From: Siderastrea radians
Lineage: Eukaryota > Cnidaria > Anthozoa > Scleractinia > Rhizangiidae
Direction of reading: 5' to 3'
Assembly: GCA_964017195.1 (NCBI GenBank)
Contig: OZ024890.1
Location: forward strand, 50,087,593 to 50,151,592
DNA length: 64,000 bases
Shown: piece after piece, positions 1 through 13,537 of the stretch
Numbering within the stretch: position 1 is the first letter of the stretch
How the letters are laid out: every line of letters starts with the position of its first letter
Notes under the pieces: model-generated
What the model saw: the letters and a program-made list of their open reading frames with translations, nothing else
The model's database searches: none
Told to the model about the DNA's origin: nothing
Program-made: the position numbers and the translations under genes

Positions 1-182
1 CAGCACTGCAGGGGAATTTAAAACAATCATTTAAGTGATAAAATTAGGAAAAGCATGTATCCTGAATTAACAACGAGAGCAGGATATGCTTTCAAAAGCA
101 CAGATAAATACAGTGGTTTTTTTGGTTGAACATATAAAGAATAAAACTTGACAAAACTGTCGTTACTAGGGTCATTCCGTAT

Positions 183-760
183 ACGAAATTTTGGATTTAT
201 CAACTGAGTTGACAAGGTAGATTGGCCACCGTAAAGAGATTGAGGTTTCGTTTCGAGCGTTAGCCCTTCGTCAGAGCGAATCAAGGAATTGTGGGTTGCA
301 CTTAGTTTATATGGAGAGTGGTGGAGCTACGCTGTTGGTAGGAACATGGCAACGTGAAAACCAGGAACAAATTAGTTGAATGAAAAGCGTTCATTGATAC
401 CGTGGGGATTAAGTGCACCGATTTGAAAAATGAAATTTGGTTCTAGATTTTTACGGCTTTCCGTGTTACCCTGGTGAAGGGAGAGGCCGCAGATCGTCAT
501 GTGTTGGCTAGAATGATTACGGAGATTGAAATGTCGGGCGACTGGTTTTGGATGCGTCCTTGTCATTTCTTTCAACGTCTCGTAGGTGCTCGCGGAAACG
601 GTCGCCTAGAAATGCAAACGAAGTGCAGCTTAGAAATTCCTTGATTCGTTTTGACGCGTACGAAGGGCTAACGCTCGAAACGTCAGCTTTCAATCTCTTT
701 ACGGTGGCCAATCAACCTAATCAACTCAGTTGGTCAATCCAAAATTTTGTGTTCCACGTC
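183..760. repeat. Inverted repeat (foldback element), arms about 120 bp
   Basis: The segment at about 183-305 reappears in reverse complement at about 628-760. Both arms contain GATTGGCCACCGTAAAGAG followed by a GTTTCGAGCGTTAGCCCTTCG block, with scattered mismatches. The roughly 320 bp between the arms shows no credible coding exon. It lies in the intron or flank just upstream of the first visible exon of iGluR A and looks like a non-autonomous DNA element; no target-site duplication was identified. Confidence 0.7.
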
Positions 761-1067
761 CCCACCGACGCAGAACCACAGTTTCTTTAGAAACTAACCC
801 CCTTGTTTGTTTGTTCATTCCGTATATGGTTTGGCTTTTCCTAATGTATTTGTCAGATCCGGCCTCGGTACACCATCCCTATAGGGACGGATCGGGGAAG
901 GAGGGTCGTAAAGGGGATGAAAACCTGTGACATCAAATACGGCCAGGGGCTTTGAAAAGCTCCTACACAGAGGCATTTTTATGGCATCGTAATGATTTAT
1001 TTTTTTATGCATTAGCAAATTTAAATGTTCTTTTTTTTATAAATGCAGAAAGGTTTTTTTTTTTCAG

Positions 1068-4000
1068 GATTGGTCTTTGGTCCCTGGAGACTATCCATTG
1101 CACGAATTTTACGGCGTAATTGGCACACGTCCATCATTTGGTGCCGGTAAACTATACCCAGACTTCAGTGCAAAATGGAAAGTAAAAGGTTACGACCAAG
1201 TCAGTGTAAGTGTTTCCATGTCCGGGCTATGGGTATCTTTTGTTATACATGTATATCAGTTGAATGAGCCAAAAATGCAAAAACTATGACTACTCGTTTG
1301 ATTAAACATGCTGGTCATTATAATGATCACCATAGATGAAATGTCTTGATGTTTAAGCAAATTCTCCCAACTAGTACTATAATAAACATATATGTAACAA
1401 TGAGGAGAAAACCCATGTCGACACTGGGGCTTACGGGTATGGTTTAATTGTATTTGAATAGAAAGAATATTTAGGTCGTATCTCCCAAAGAAATCAAAAT
1501 GACCTTTACTTTTCATGGACAAAGTGCACGCAATTTCATGTCTTTCAGCGAATACAAAAAAATGATCGAGCTAATGAGATTCTCGTATTCACAGCAGAGC
1601 ACGGTACGTTTAATTTACACTAAATCGTTTTTATTAGCATGTTCATCTCAGAGAACTGAAGATGGAATTTTGGACCCACTTGGTTCTCAGAGCCGAGATT
1701 TTCTCCTATAATTATGCCGGGTAATTATCAGCATGTTCACTTAAAGTCTCACATAACTTCAAAGTGAGTATTAATGGCTTTTCTCTCGTTGTAACAGACA
1801 CCAGGCGGTAAAAGTTATGATGCAGCCCTTGTTCTGGGAGCTGCTTTAGACAAGATGATAAAGGATGGATTCATCGTAAAGGAAGCTTCGCTGGGATTTG
1901 ATTTTGGAGGCAAAATTACGGGCACACCTTGGCCGCCAGGGAGACAACTAATGAAATATATTGAAAACGTAAGTATGCAGTGTAAACTACAGCGAAATAG
2001 AAGAACTGTAAACTAACTGTTTCCATCCAAATTTTGATTTTGTGATAAACTTCGTCATATGTTGGATCAATTTTGTGCTCGTGTAATTAAAACAAACTTT
2101 AAGTAAACTAAAACAAACTGGAAACAGTTTCACCCAGTTTTTTTTTATTTTGTGAGGAAAGTCATCACAAGTTTGGTTTGTGCCAGGTACGCCTGTGTTA
2201 CGATTGTCCAAAAAGCATGTCTTCAGCGCGGAGGGGGTACTCATTGATTCTTTCAGAAACGGGAAGCCACTGTATTCCACACATTACACTGAAATCAAAC
2301 TAAGCAAAGTGAGAGCGTACTTTCTTGGCCTTGAATATTAGTTTTGTTTCTTGATAAGAAGGAAAAACACTCACTTTGAGAGAAACAAAAAAAATGCAAG
2401 GCAGTCCTTGAAAAAAAAACATACAAAGCTAATGACTCCTTGTGTACTGGCAATCTGCTTATTGAGTGTGCAACTTCGTTTACAAGGTTTTTTTTTTTTT
2501 TTTTCAATTTTTGGCTCTCTCACACACTCTCTTTTAAGTATTTTAGGTTGATTATTTCCGACGTTAGATTTCTTCATGTATTTTGTTTTTGTTTTCAGGT
2601 CACTATGGATGGCGTTATGTCCCCACTCTCATTCAATGAACACGGCTCCCCTGGATATGCTGAATACGATATCGTTAACTTAGGAAGAACTGGCTTCATT
2701 CAGGTAATAAAAAACTCTCCTCTTTTCCACAGTAACATTGCATTAGATTCCGATATTGTCGCTATTTAATCAGGGTCCCAAAGGGGCTTAGGGCTCCAGG
2801 GCTCCGGCCTAAAAAATGAAGGGCTCCAGGGCTCCAGGGCTTCAGTACGGAAAATTCGGGGTTCTAGGGCTCCATTGCTTTACTCCAAGGCTCCATTTGG
2901 CCAAAAACAGAATTTTTATTCGGGCTTCTTGTCGAGAGAGACTTTGAGCTCCGGGCTCCACGACAAACATTTCAGGGCTCCAGGGCTCCAGAGACAACCC
3001 CCCCCCCTTCCATCTTTGGGACCCTGTATAGTTATTCTGTCTTCCTCAGGACTTTTATTAATAGATTCGAAATTATTAAACTGTTCCATGAATAAGTTCT
3101 TAAGGTTTTCAATATTTAATTATTTTATAATCTCATTAACGTCGCTATTCAATTTTCAGGTCAAAACTATTATTTCAATCGTCTCAGTCTCATTTTAAAT
3201 TAATAACTGTTACATTACTTCCCGATTCCTTAAAATTTCCTTTCTTTCTATTTACGTATTTACTCGTATCAAATTACTTAGTCAACCACTTTTTCACTGA
3301 ACTACAAGGCACCCAACAGAGGTGTTTTACAAGATTTTTCCGCAAAGGGAATTATTTGCTGGCTGAAAAAACAAACAAACAAACAAAAACTTTGTCTTTT
3401 GGGTCATTTAAAACTTTTGTCATGCTTCGTCTGGGGGTGCAACAAAAGAAATTGTTCTCTTGGATTCCTTTGAAGCTAGGCCACTTACGAGTGGGGCATT
3501 TACAACTTGTCTACTTGCACCATTCCATTAACATTCTCTTCATTGTACACAGGTCGGTCGCTGGAATTCAAGAGATGGCATTGTAATGGATAATCGCCAG
3601 CCTGTTATATGGCTTTCAGGTTCTGTTGCTGTACCCAAAGATACATCAACATTCGTTGAAAACACAAGCATAAGAGTCGTTACTGTCATAGTGAGTATCA
3701 GTCTCTCTACAATGGAAGGCCCCCTTAGACTAAGTTGTGAAGATGGTTGGATATAACGTTATATCAATAAAACGGCTTCTTCCTTGCGGAAATGCTGTAA
3801 GCTAGATAGGGGAAAGGATTCCCATCTTAGTGGGTAACATCTTCCAAGGATGGAACTGAAATGCCCGGGGGAACCACTCCCTTGTATAAACTACATCGCT
3901 ATGTGGCGCCCCAAGGGATATGGCTTTTGGCCATTTTGGTCTGAAAATGGCTATAGATTTTAACCAGTTTGATACTACAGTTTGACATAGTTCTGGATTT

Positions 4001-7000
4001 TACAGACCAGGTATGACTGTGGGTGTGGATTTTCGGGGCGTGGTCTGAAAGCAAGTATTAAAAAAATTAAATATTTTGGTCTGCAATATGGTGAGGGTAA
4101 AAGGACCCCTTCCCCAAGGTGGACGCGCTTCTAGCAGGCTCAATGCTGACCTGAATGAGGCATCTTGCTTTTTCCTGGATTAATTTTAAAAAATCGTACA
4201 TGCACGGACAACACAAATGAGGACAAAAGAAAAAGAGCAATTGTTATATCACAGAGTAGATACAGTACAAGCTACCAAAGCAAGTACCTCGCATGGAAGA
4301 TAAGTATCTTCCATTTCAATGTTCACAAACATTGTACATGTATTTTCTTAGGAAAAACCTTTCGTGTTCGTCAAGCAATCCAAGGGTGGCAAGAAGACAT
4401 ACACTGGCTTGTGCATCGATTTACTCGATAAACTTAAGGAAGAGATGAAGTTCAGGTACACGATAGAGGAGTCCGCTGGCAATATATATGGAGCACCAGA
4501 TGTGTTTACTGGAGAGTGGAATGGAATGGTCAGATATCTCATCGATAATGTAAGTCTGGCGTTTCGATTCATTCGTTATAAAAAATTTTCATAGATATTA
4601 AGTTTCCCAAGTAATAGGAAATGTCATAAATGCCAATATTCTATCCTAAAACGCGCTAACTATAACTGACAGACACGTTCTTTTCCAAGACCTTGCATGG
4701 TCTTTAATCAAGCGAGTTACCAACCTCTTCCATTTCCCCCGTGGCTTCTCGCTTTCTCTTTTACTGTCTGTTAAATAATGGCATTGAAAAATTGCCGGTA
4801 GTCCATTTTGAAATGGCCAGAATTATTTTTTTTTAAGTTCACTTCCTGAATTCTCGGTCACATTTTAAACTACTACATTCCTCTTCCAGAAAGCCGACCT
4901 TGCGATTGGACCATTCACAATCAGCTCCAGCCGACAGACAGTCATCGATTTCACTCAGCCCTTCTTGGACGTTGGCCTGTCAATCATTATGAAAAAAGAA
5001 GAGGACAGTGACTATAAAGTGTTTTCGTTTCTTCGTCCGTTTGACTTTTACCTGTGGCTTGCAATAGTGTTCACCACACTAGGAGTGGGTGTTTTCCTGT
5101 GGGTGCACAGTACATTCAGTCCCTATGGTTATCATGGAAGAGTAGCACAGGCGAGTGATCCGAGAACTGTTACAAGAGACGAACTCAAGACCAAGGAACA
5201 TTTACGGTTTTTTAACGCCATTTGGTCTTCTTTTGCTTATTACGTCAGTCAAGGCCCGGATGTTCTACATCCCGTATCTCTGTCCGGTAGGATCGCCGTA
5301 GGTGTTTGGTGGTTTGCAGTATTGATAATCGGTAAGAAAGTAACTAAAACAGAACAAATATACTGATGTCGTGAGCTCAATTTGGGCGATTCTCATTTAT
5401 ACAACTCCCAAGTCGTCATTCTCCATATTTCAACTTACGTATCTCAGAATTATGTAATGCTTTTCAGCTGTAAATTGTTAGTTTGTTTCCTTTTTTACCA
5501 CTTCCCTTCACCGGTACTTGGGCGTTTTAACGCTTTTATGACAAGGACAATTACCAACTAAAAATACCTGCTAGTGCTCTTCGTTAATCAAAGCCGAAAC
5601 ATCTGATAAGATGTCAGGACTTCACCATTGAAAAAATAAACGAGAGAAACGGTGGATAAAATACAGTACATACAATGACATTCTAGTCATGCAATGCATT
5701 CGTATGGTATAAACGAGTGACTTGATTTGTCTGTATACGAGATACGAGCCCTGGAGGTAATTTGAGCGTTTCCAACAATTCTTTGTTTGAAATTTTCCTA
5801 ATATTACCAGATTTATCCGAAGATTTCCGATCCAAAACTCTAAATAGGTTTCCAATATACACCAACTCGTCCATACCAGTACAATTTGGGGTACTCAGCT
5901 ATGCAACACCGTGCCGACCCGTTGGATACCGCTGAGTAAGCATAGGCTATAGTCTTCATGGCATTGGATAATACAATACATTACCGTACCCAAATTGTGA
6001 ATTAGCCAATCAGAAGCGTCGTTTACTGTCATGATTTTCTACGATATCAAGTCACTGACCTGATATCCTACGATATCATGGACAGTTTCTTAAACTCGCA
6101 CTTTTTTGCAGACTTTAGAGATGAAAATTACAACAGAAATACAACTAAACACAAAACTATTACATTTGTTAAATGAGAAAGTAATTTTTTCACGCTAACA
6201 AAGAAAAAAAATTCAATTTCGCGGCAAAATTAGACGCGGCTACACTGGCCGGCGCTCGCGTGTACGTTTACGGACAGCGCTCGAACTTTTTCACCTCAAA
6301 ATGGAACCGCATGTTTCAGATTTCTCTCTTAATTTGGACTTACAAGATTCCGAAAATGAAACTACCAATAAAAGAATTATAAAAATGACAGATGAGGAGT
6401 TAGAGAAGAGTATTGACGCACTATTCTTCTCACGGTTCACGCGCTATATGACAAGAACTCCTGACTGATCACGGTAACTGAAAAATATCGCCGGGACGAA
6501 TTTGGGTACGGTAAATACCTAATCGTACCTTTTTGGTACGCTTTGGCAGCATATCAGGCTAGTTTAGTCTCACCATTGGTATTTTGGCTCGACTGCGTCT
6601 CGCCAGAATACAAACCATGGTTCGACCAAACTCGCCTGATATGCCGCCGAAGCGTACCAGAAAGGTACGATTAGGTATAAAAACAATTCAATACAATACA
6701 ATACAATACAATAGGTGAACCTTTCAAGGTTCACCAAAACTGAAAGCACGTTGTCTATACTAATTGAGCACAACTAATTAATTTTCTTTACTTTTATCAT
6801 TTTAAGGAGCCACGTATACAGCAAACCTGGCTTCCTTTTTAATCGTCCAACGCTTTCAAACTCCAGTCCAGTCAGTGGAAGATTTAGCTCGCCAAACCAA
6901 GATCGAGTACGGAATCCCCGGAAATGGTCAAACACAGACGTACTTTCAGACCTCAAGCATCCCAACTTATGTCACAATGTGGGAATTCATGAAGTCCACT

Positions 7001-10000
7001 GGAAATATCTTGAAGAATTCCACGGAGGGAATCAACAGAGTTCGCGAGGGTAACTTTGCATTTATATTTGATTCAGCAGTGCTTGAGTACCACGTTAACC
7101 AGCCGCCGTGCAATACTCTCTATACTGTGGGAAGGTAAATAAATCTTTTTCATCTCATTCAGTTTAATTAAAAAGAGGTGTTTTAAAGGCGTTTCTAGAT
7201 CAAACATAGGCACCGCGTTGATAGCTGGGCTACAACCATAGCAAACGATACATCAGCCAACAATTGCAATTTTATTTCGTGTTGATCATTACCAATTCAC
7301 TACCATCAACAATATCCTTCACTGTGCTGCCAGTTATGTAATAATTCACTAAAGTGGAAATGTGAAACCTTATCCAAAGGTGAAACCTCGTTTGATGAAC
7401 AGTTGCTTCGAGGGCAACAACTGCAATAATGCCCTTAGTGAGCTAAAGGAGTTTAATCCTCCAGTTTGCCAGCAAGCTTAAACTATAAATGAACGTGCGC
7501 GTTTTGTGCTGGTAAAGAGAAAAGAACCAGTGATGGTTGTGGCACAAGTGCAGCTAAATATATACAAGTTGATTAGTTTACTCAAATCTATTTCAATGTG
7601 ATAAGATTAAAATAACGACCTGGGATGTGCCTTCCTTTGTTCGTTGTGTTCTCGTCAATAAATTGGATGATGAGTAACCAGTCCTACGGGTTATATGGCC
7701 TGATACTCGCTATCATATTTTGTACCAGGTGATAGGTTTCATTAAATGAGCGCGAGCACGATCATTAATCGGTGGGTTATTAGAGTTGATAAATATTTTT
7801 ATTGGTATGTGAGACTGCGTAAAGTGAGAAAAAGGACCAATGGACCCCCGAGCCAATAGCTCTCAACAAGAAATTAGAGAAGTGACTTCAAAGTACAAAG
7901 AAAAATTTTTGCTTTACAGAATTCTGGACACGTACACTACAACAGATTTACTTTTCTTTGCACTAGTATTACGCAGTTTCTCACAATGTTTCCAATGTAA
8001 AAACTCATAGCCTATTGTAACATGTAAGTATAACTAGGGATTGAAACAGTGCGCGCGCATGCTTAAAACCTTGGCTGTACACAAGAAACAGTTCGCAATG
8101 TTATGAGTTTCATTCTTTCCCTCTAAGGGTATTTGGAAAGTTTGGTTATGGCTTTGGCCTTCAGAAGAATTCTCCATTCACGCATCACTTCAGTGTCAAT
8201 GTTCTTGAACTCAGACAGAGAGGATATATGGAGACAATGAAAGCTAAATGGCTAGGTGGAACTTGCGAGAAAGATCAGGCGGAATCGCGTAAGTAATGCT
8301 TTTATGTATTTGTTTTGTTTTGTTTTGTTTTTTTGCCCCCAATGTCTGCTGAATGAAATGTTTTCACATTTTTGACTGTGAGGTAAGTTTGATATTCTCG
8401 TGAGTGGATATTCATATTTTTATTTTAAATTCATTCTTTTACAAAATATGTATACGTAATGTACCATACGTCATAAAGAGAAGTTAACGAAGAAGTGTTT
8501 ATTTTTTTTAATTAAAAAACTGATTCGCACCAAAAGGAATAAAATCAGATTATGCATATATTGAAGGTTTTGCTCTATTGGTATTTTTTTAATAAAAGGA
8601 AAGGGCTTCATTATGATTGGCTATTGAAATTTTACATAACCTGATATAAACGATAAAAGCCAAAGTTTGGCAGAATTCGGAAGTTCGAGGTATAGATGGA
8701 GGTCACATCTCTTAAGTGTTAATCTGAAGATGCAAGTAGCGAGCGCGTTTCATCACGAATTTATAATCCACAGTATCAAGGTACCGATATAGTACATGAT
8801 TTGTTTGTCTACACAAGGGTCAAGTCAGAGAAGTATTACAACATTCTTTTTGCGAACAAATTTAGATCGATGTATTTTGTAATAGAACCATGTGGTTTTC
8901 TTCCTTAAGACTCTATTTATTTTTTTTAGAATCTTCCTCATCCATAAACACATCCGGGGATGTGCTGACGTTTACAGACATGTCAGGTGTATTTTACTGC
9001 GTGCTGTTTGGTATGGTCAGCAGTCTCCTCGTGTTACTCGTTGAGCTCTTTATCGAAGCTCACAAGGATACAAAGCAAAACAATAAAGAGGTAATTAACT
9101 TCAGGTTTCATGCACACGCATTTCAAAAGTGATCAAATAGTTTTAGAAGAGGTTTGGATTTAAGTGGCGTGCTCAAATCTCAAGCAACCTCTTGTTAAAA
9201 CAAACAAACAAACAACAAGCCAGAAAAAAAACAACAACAACAGAGGAAAAAAATTCAGTTCAATAGTCCACCATTTACCTATTAGCAACATGGTTTACCT
9301 ATATGATGTAAGCTTTATTACTGCTATTCAATACGATGGTGTTCCCCAACATCGTGTACTTTGGTTAGCTAAGAGAAATGTACTGTCATGTAAGAATCCC
9401 TGTCCAAGCTATAACAAGAGGGCTGAAGCTATAGTTTCAAAAAACTTCCTACCTTTGTTGAGTTTTACGCGCACACAACTAGACTGCTTCATTTTTACAC
9501 AAACAATTATCTATATGAGATGTTAAGGGGATTTATAGTACAACACTAAATTTTGGCGTGCTTCTACTGGTCGAAATCGATTACGTGACGCGATAGTGTC
9601 TCTCCTCAGAGGGCGCCTATCAGCGCATAGTGCCCGTGTGCGGCAATTTTCGCTCAAAATTTGGCGTTATACAATAAAAACAATAGAGTTCTTCTGTCTC
9701 AGGCCCTATGTGCGATAGGTTCCCTCGGAAATTTGATGTTCAAACTTCATATAAGCCCCCGAACTACGTTCTCAGGCTAAAATTTGTTGTGAACATCAAA
9801 TTTCCCCGGGCAACCTAACACACGATAATGCCCTCGACAGAAGAACTCTATTGTTTAAATGTTTATCACGATTTAATGGTGCCGAGGTATCATTTTGATG
9901 GCTAAATTTCAATTTATCGGAATCTTGACGATGAAGACAATCGCAGCCAGACTTTCATGACTGGGAGAGAGAGAGAAAAAAAAACTTTCTTTTGTCAGAG

Positions 10001-10475
10001 GACGTTAGTGCTATTTTTTAAATAATTTTAAGCTTGGCATTTTACTTTCCGTTGGTTAATAGGCCTAAATAACTATCCCTTAATTGGTCGTCAATAACAT
10101 TTAAATATTTTGAAGGTTAATGGCTAAACCAATTTAGAAACATTAATGTAAATTTAATTGGTTTATGTTGTTATATTATTATAGGCGCGAGTTGAGGCAC
10201 TTAAAAGAAGAGTTTTGACATCCTGGCGAGCATATCAAGGGAGGAGTCGAACCAGTCTCTCGTCGGTCGACCCTGGAGGCGCCCTTCAGACGTTTCAAAG
10301 AAACGATGTTTCGGATTCGGTACCCCCCAGACATTCAACACAAGAACTGAGTGTTGAAGACTTGGAAAGGAGAAAAAGCAGCCAACTGAACGGTTTTGCT
10401 CATAAATCAAAAGAAAGCGGACTTCACGGTGAAGAAAAAGTCATACCTGGTTACAGAAGAAGTTCCATGGTGTAA
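1068..10475 (+). CDS. Ionotropic glutamate receptor A, 3' ten exons (5' partial)
   Basis: Exons: 1068-1205, 1798-1968, 2599-2703, 3553-3690, 4352-4549, 4890-5331, 6807-7134, 8128-8288, 8930-9090, 10185-10475. All joins are GT-AG with compatible phases, giving 710 codons and a stop at 10473. It encodes the end of the amino-terminal (ANF-receptor-like) domain, ligand-binding lobe S1, M1, pore loop, M3, S2, M4 and a cytoplasmic tail, so it is a ligand-gated cation channel subunit of the plasma membrane. Visible motifs: GLCIDLL in S1, the agonist-binding arginine in TISSSRQ, M3 gate TYTANLASF, and acidic DSAVLEY in S2. The next gene is a paralogue with the same exon pattern. About 250 residues plus the signal peptide are expected left of the window. 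The tail ends SSMV, a possible PDZ ligand. AATAAA at 10692 may be the poly(A) signal. Subfamily (AMPA/kainate-like versus cnidarian-specific) is not settled. Confidence 0.93.
2785..2995 (+). repeat. Degenerate GGGCTCCA minisatellite in an iGluR A intron
   Basis: The octamer GGGCTCCA and close variants recur, often as GGGCTCCAGGGCTCCA doublets, separated by short AT-richer pieces. It lies about 85 bp downstream of the donor at 2704. No coding function is seen. Confidence 0.75.
4890..5331 (+). CDS. iGluR A exon: end of S1, M1 and pore loop
   Basis: This 442 bp exon starts with KADLAIGPFTISSSRQ (agonist-binding P, T and R positions conserved by eye with GluA2), passes the M1 helix (FYLWLAIVFTTLGVGVF) and reaches the pore loop, where AMPA-type MQQGCD is replaced by VSQGPD. 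The Q/R-site position is therefore serine, while the following Q and the +4 aspartate are kept. It ends in phase 1, splitting the codon at the start of M3. The paralogue exon at 26651-27092 has exactly the same length. Confidence 0.93.
6516..6677. repeat. Foldback repeat, arms about 60 bp
   Basis: TACCTAATCGTACCTTT opens the element and its reverse complement closes it; the arms also share GCATATCAGGC and a GTACGCTT block. It sits about 130 bp upstream of the M3 exon of iGluR A. An ATACA short tandem repeat follows at about 6690-6712. The preceding 600 bp (about 5876-6515) contains related TTTGGGTAC-type palindromic sequence and no exon. Confidence 0.7.
6807..7134 (+). CDS. iGluR A exon: M3 gate and ligand-binding lobe S2
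   Basis: This 328 bp exon encodes the M3 gate as ATYTANLASFL, where most iGluRs have SYTANLAAF, then most of lobe S2 (GQTQTYF; DSAVLEYHV). Aspartate occupies the position of GluA2 E705. The acceptor AAG precedes a split glycine codon. Length and phases equal those of 27924-28251 in the paralogue. Confidence 0.92.
9678..9856. repeat. Inverted repeat (foldback) in the last intron of iGluR A
   Basis: AAACAATAGAGTTCTTCTGTC at the left matches the reverse complement of GACAGAAGAACTCTATTGTTT at the right. Identity continues patchily to an inner AAATTTGATGTTCA/TGAACATCAAATTT pair. It has no ORF and is consistent with a MITE. Confidence 0.75.
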
Positions 10476-10963
10476 TTTGCTGCAGAAAATAGTTTGAGGT
10501 TGTTAAAAGCTGGAGCGAATGTAGATTAAGACTAAAAATGCGATGTCTTCTTTTTCCTGTTCTTTTTCAACCCAGTAGACCCTTACAAGCATTCTGGCGT
10601 TAAAAGGGATCGGATTTAAAGAAGTACATAGACGCTATTTGCTGATTTTCTGGTGCAAAATGATAACTACGGACTCAAAACAAAAACAAAAAATAAATAT
10701 AAAAGAGGGCCCTACCTACCCATCAGTGGTCGAAAACGGGAAGGAATGATAGGAATTTCAAGCAAAAGTTGGGTTCTTTGTCATGTTTAGTTGGAGCTGA
10801 AGGAAAGTGAAACATACTTAGCTTAGGTTAAATGCAAGTGATCAGAAGTAGTCATATACTGTTAATGTGAACTAAGCGAAATATCATCAGGTGTTATACA
10901 AACACAAGCGAGTTCCCAGCTCTGCATAGGGATAGCTCAATTTTTAAGAACTGCACTGGTGTT

Positions 10964-11262
10964 ACGGGGGGCACGGTGTGTAGTGGTTAGCGCGTTGGAA
11001 TTCAGATCTAAAGGTCGGTGGTTCGACGCTCAACCCCTGCCATCATGTTGTTTCCTCAGTCAAGAAACTTTACCCTGCATTGTCTCTCTCCACCCAGGTG
11101 TATAAATGGGTACCGGCGACATACTGCTGGGGGTAACCCTGCGATGAACTAGCATCCCGTCCGGGGGGGCGGGCGGGGGGGGGAGTAGCAATACTCTCAG
11201 TTGCTTCATGCTACAGAAACCGGAATAAGCTCCGGCCGTGTGCGACTTTACCTACCTTGCCT
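10964..11262 (+). mobile_element. tRNA-derived SINE
   Basis: A box A-like segment (TGTAGTGGTTAGCGCG, about 10978-10993) and a box B (GGTTCGACGC at about 11020) are spaced as in a tRNA promoter. They are followed by a non-tRNA body containing GTGTATAAATGGGTACCGGCG and GATGAACTAGCATCCCGTCC. No acceptor-stem complement follows box B, so it is a SINE and not a working tRNA gene. It lies in the spacer between the two receptor genes. Confidence 0.75.
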
Positions 11263-12746
11263 GCGCTGGTATCGTAAGGTCATAAGTTTGAATACTTTCT
11301 TGGATTAGCAAAGTGTAAAGGCTTACTTCCCCAAACTAGGGAAACGATAGCTTAACGTTTGTGATTTATTTGTATTGTTTAGCAACTGACCACTTTTCAT
11401 GTTCAATTTTTAACTCCATGTCGTAAATCTTGTCTCTTTAGCAATATAGAAAGTAACTAAAAATTTGATTTAAACGTTACGCATTTATTTTCTCATATTA
11501 TCTGTCGTGTTCGAACGGTCAAAATTTAGAGAGTGTCCATTGTGCTTTGAAAAAAAATCATCAAATAATCAGGTCTTGTTACTCTCAAAAGGTGAGCTAT
11601 TATTTCGCCTATTGACTAAAACTGAAAAAATAATTGATCATATCTGAATTCAGAGTCGTTATAATGTTTTGATAAAGGTAGTAGATTGCTTGGCTTTAGG
11701 GTTTCAGAACAGCTCTCTGGGAATCGTTTATTCTTAGACACCATTTTTTGTTTACCTGTTTCATCTTATTAATGAGCATGCCCCCACAAAACTGGGGGAT
11801 TAAATTATTATGCGCAGATGAATTCTAATAGGCTAGATGTTTAGTTGTCACCAGTCCTGAGATCCTAAGGTGGTAATACTTCTCCTGCTCTCTTTTAAGC
11901 CCCCCTCTCTGATAAGTCCCACTTTTGGAAGCCGGATTTTGTAAAAATAACTCCCCTCTCCATGTAGTTTTCCTCCTTCTCTCCCCCCCCCCCCCCTGAA
12001 TAAGTTAGAAATATCTGTAAAATGATCTATTTCAAGTTTTGTTGGGAAATTTGGCCTCTCATTTCTCAGAACTACCATTGCATTAGAGTATAAATTATGT
12101 TATAGTTACAGTTCTGTGATACACATACCATTTTTGGCCCTATTAGCCTGTGATCTGAAATAATTTTTGCTAAAATGTAATTTGAGTTTTTATTAATTAT
12201 GATTTGAAATAAGCCTCTCGTCTCTATTAAAATAACCCCCCCCCTTCTGAGGCCGAAAATTAAGCCCCCTGGGGGCTTTATAGAGCTTTGACAGTATCTC
12301 TGGTAAGCGACATCTCTGCTATACCTCAAAGTTACTTATCTGTCGGCGAAATTGCAAATAGTGTTCGAAAAAGGTTTTAAGGTTTAAAAGTATGTAAATA
12401 CTTATTATATTTCAAATTAACCTTTATCGATGTAAAAAAAAGTGCTCAGTGTATCATATCCTCGGGCTTCACCTTGCTTGTTTTAAAAATTTAAGCCATT
12501 ATTTGTCTCTATAGTTTTTCTATCTCCTGTAAATTCATTTTAATTTTTTAATCCAAGTGTTGTAAATCTAGTAGCCTCCTTACATATTATTGTTATAATT
12601 AATTTCGTTTAAGATATTTTAAACGGATACTCATCAACGTTTATTACGTAGCTCTTAAAATAATAAAAGAGAGATATAGTTACCTTGAATAAAATGGCTT
12701 AAGAAGCTCTGATATGCAATAGAAAAGGCTTCCTCGTAAGTCTTTT

Positions 12747-12801
12747 TTTCTTCTTCTTCTTCTTCTTCTTCTTCTTCTTCTTCTTCTTCTTCTTCTTCTT
12801 T
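12747..12801. repeat. (TTC)n microsatellite
   Basis: Uninterrupted TTC repeats of about 55 bp lie in the spacer between iGluR A and B. The rest of 11,263-13,449 shows short homopolymer runs (poly-C at 11,980 and 12,236) and no supportable gene. Confidence 0.95.
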
Positions 12802-13449
12802 GTTAGTTTACAAGCTATAAAAACGTTCATTGCCTTCTTACGGCAAATTACACAAAGGCTCGTAAACGGGCACTAAAATGATAACATTTCTGCTTTTTCT
12901 CCAAATAATACAAATCCCTCTCATAGACCGGTCTCGTAACCTAAGCTAGACATTTTAGGCAAAACTACCATCTCATTAAGTCATCCTTTAGTTGACAAAA
13001 TTGATCCGAAAGAACCACGCGGAGACGGTTTTATCAGTGGGTCCCCAGTCTACGCGCACTCGCTTTTCAGTAACTTCGTATGATCATCACTGACAAGGTC
13101 AACTGTGAAAACAAACAGTTATTAAGGCTTAACAAAGACCAATGTTTTTCTCTCAGCAAGCCATCCTTTGTTAAAGACTTGTCATTATCTTTCAGGACGT
13201 CATACAGAGTTGAAAATAAAAGATCTTATTCCACTTTGTTAATGGCTTCTTTTAATCCTTATGTCTTACTGTGACTGGAACAATATTGGAAAAAAACAAG
13301 CTAATCATTTGAAATGCAAAAGCAAAAATGTTTCTTTCACGCAAATGCTAGGAATTTTATTCATAGATTGCTAAGGCACATCAGTTTTTTGTTTGATTTA
13401 ACAAAGATTGCACCAAGTTTTACAACCACACCAGCCAACGCGGAGAAGA

Positions 13450-13537
13450 ATGCGCTGTGTACTTATAACTGCAATCGTTTTCTTTTCATGTCTATCACTC
13501 CAAGGTTTCCTTGAGAATGTTCGAGCGCTGAAAGTTG
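13450..13537 (+). CDS. iGluR B exon 1: start codon and signal peptide
   Basis: The ATG at 13450 is followed by MRCVLITAIVFFSCLSLQG, a typical short basic n-region and hydrophobic core. The exon ends at a good GTAAGT donor in phase 1, matching the acceptor at 14224, which completes GGIFEDP, a usual start of the iGluR amino-terminal domain. A longer open frame starts upstream on this strand, but its ATG codons are in a different frame. Confidence 0.85.

Noticed and set aside
1549..1603. Candidate 55-bp exon with AG and GT flanks in iGluR A
   Set aside because: It would shift the frame into a stop in the next exon. The paralogue joins the flanking exons directly with matching protein sequence, so no exon is needed here.
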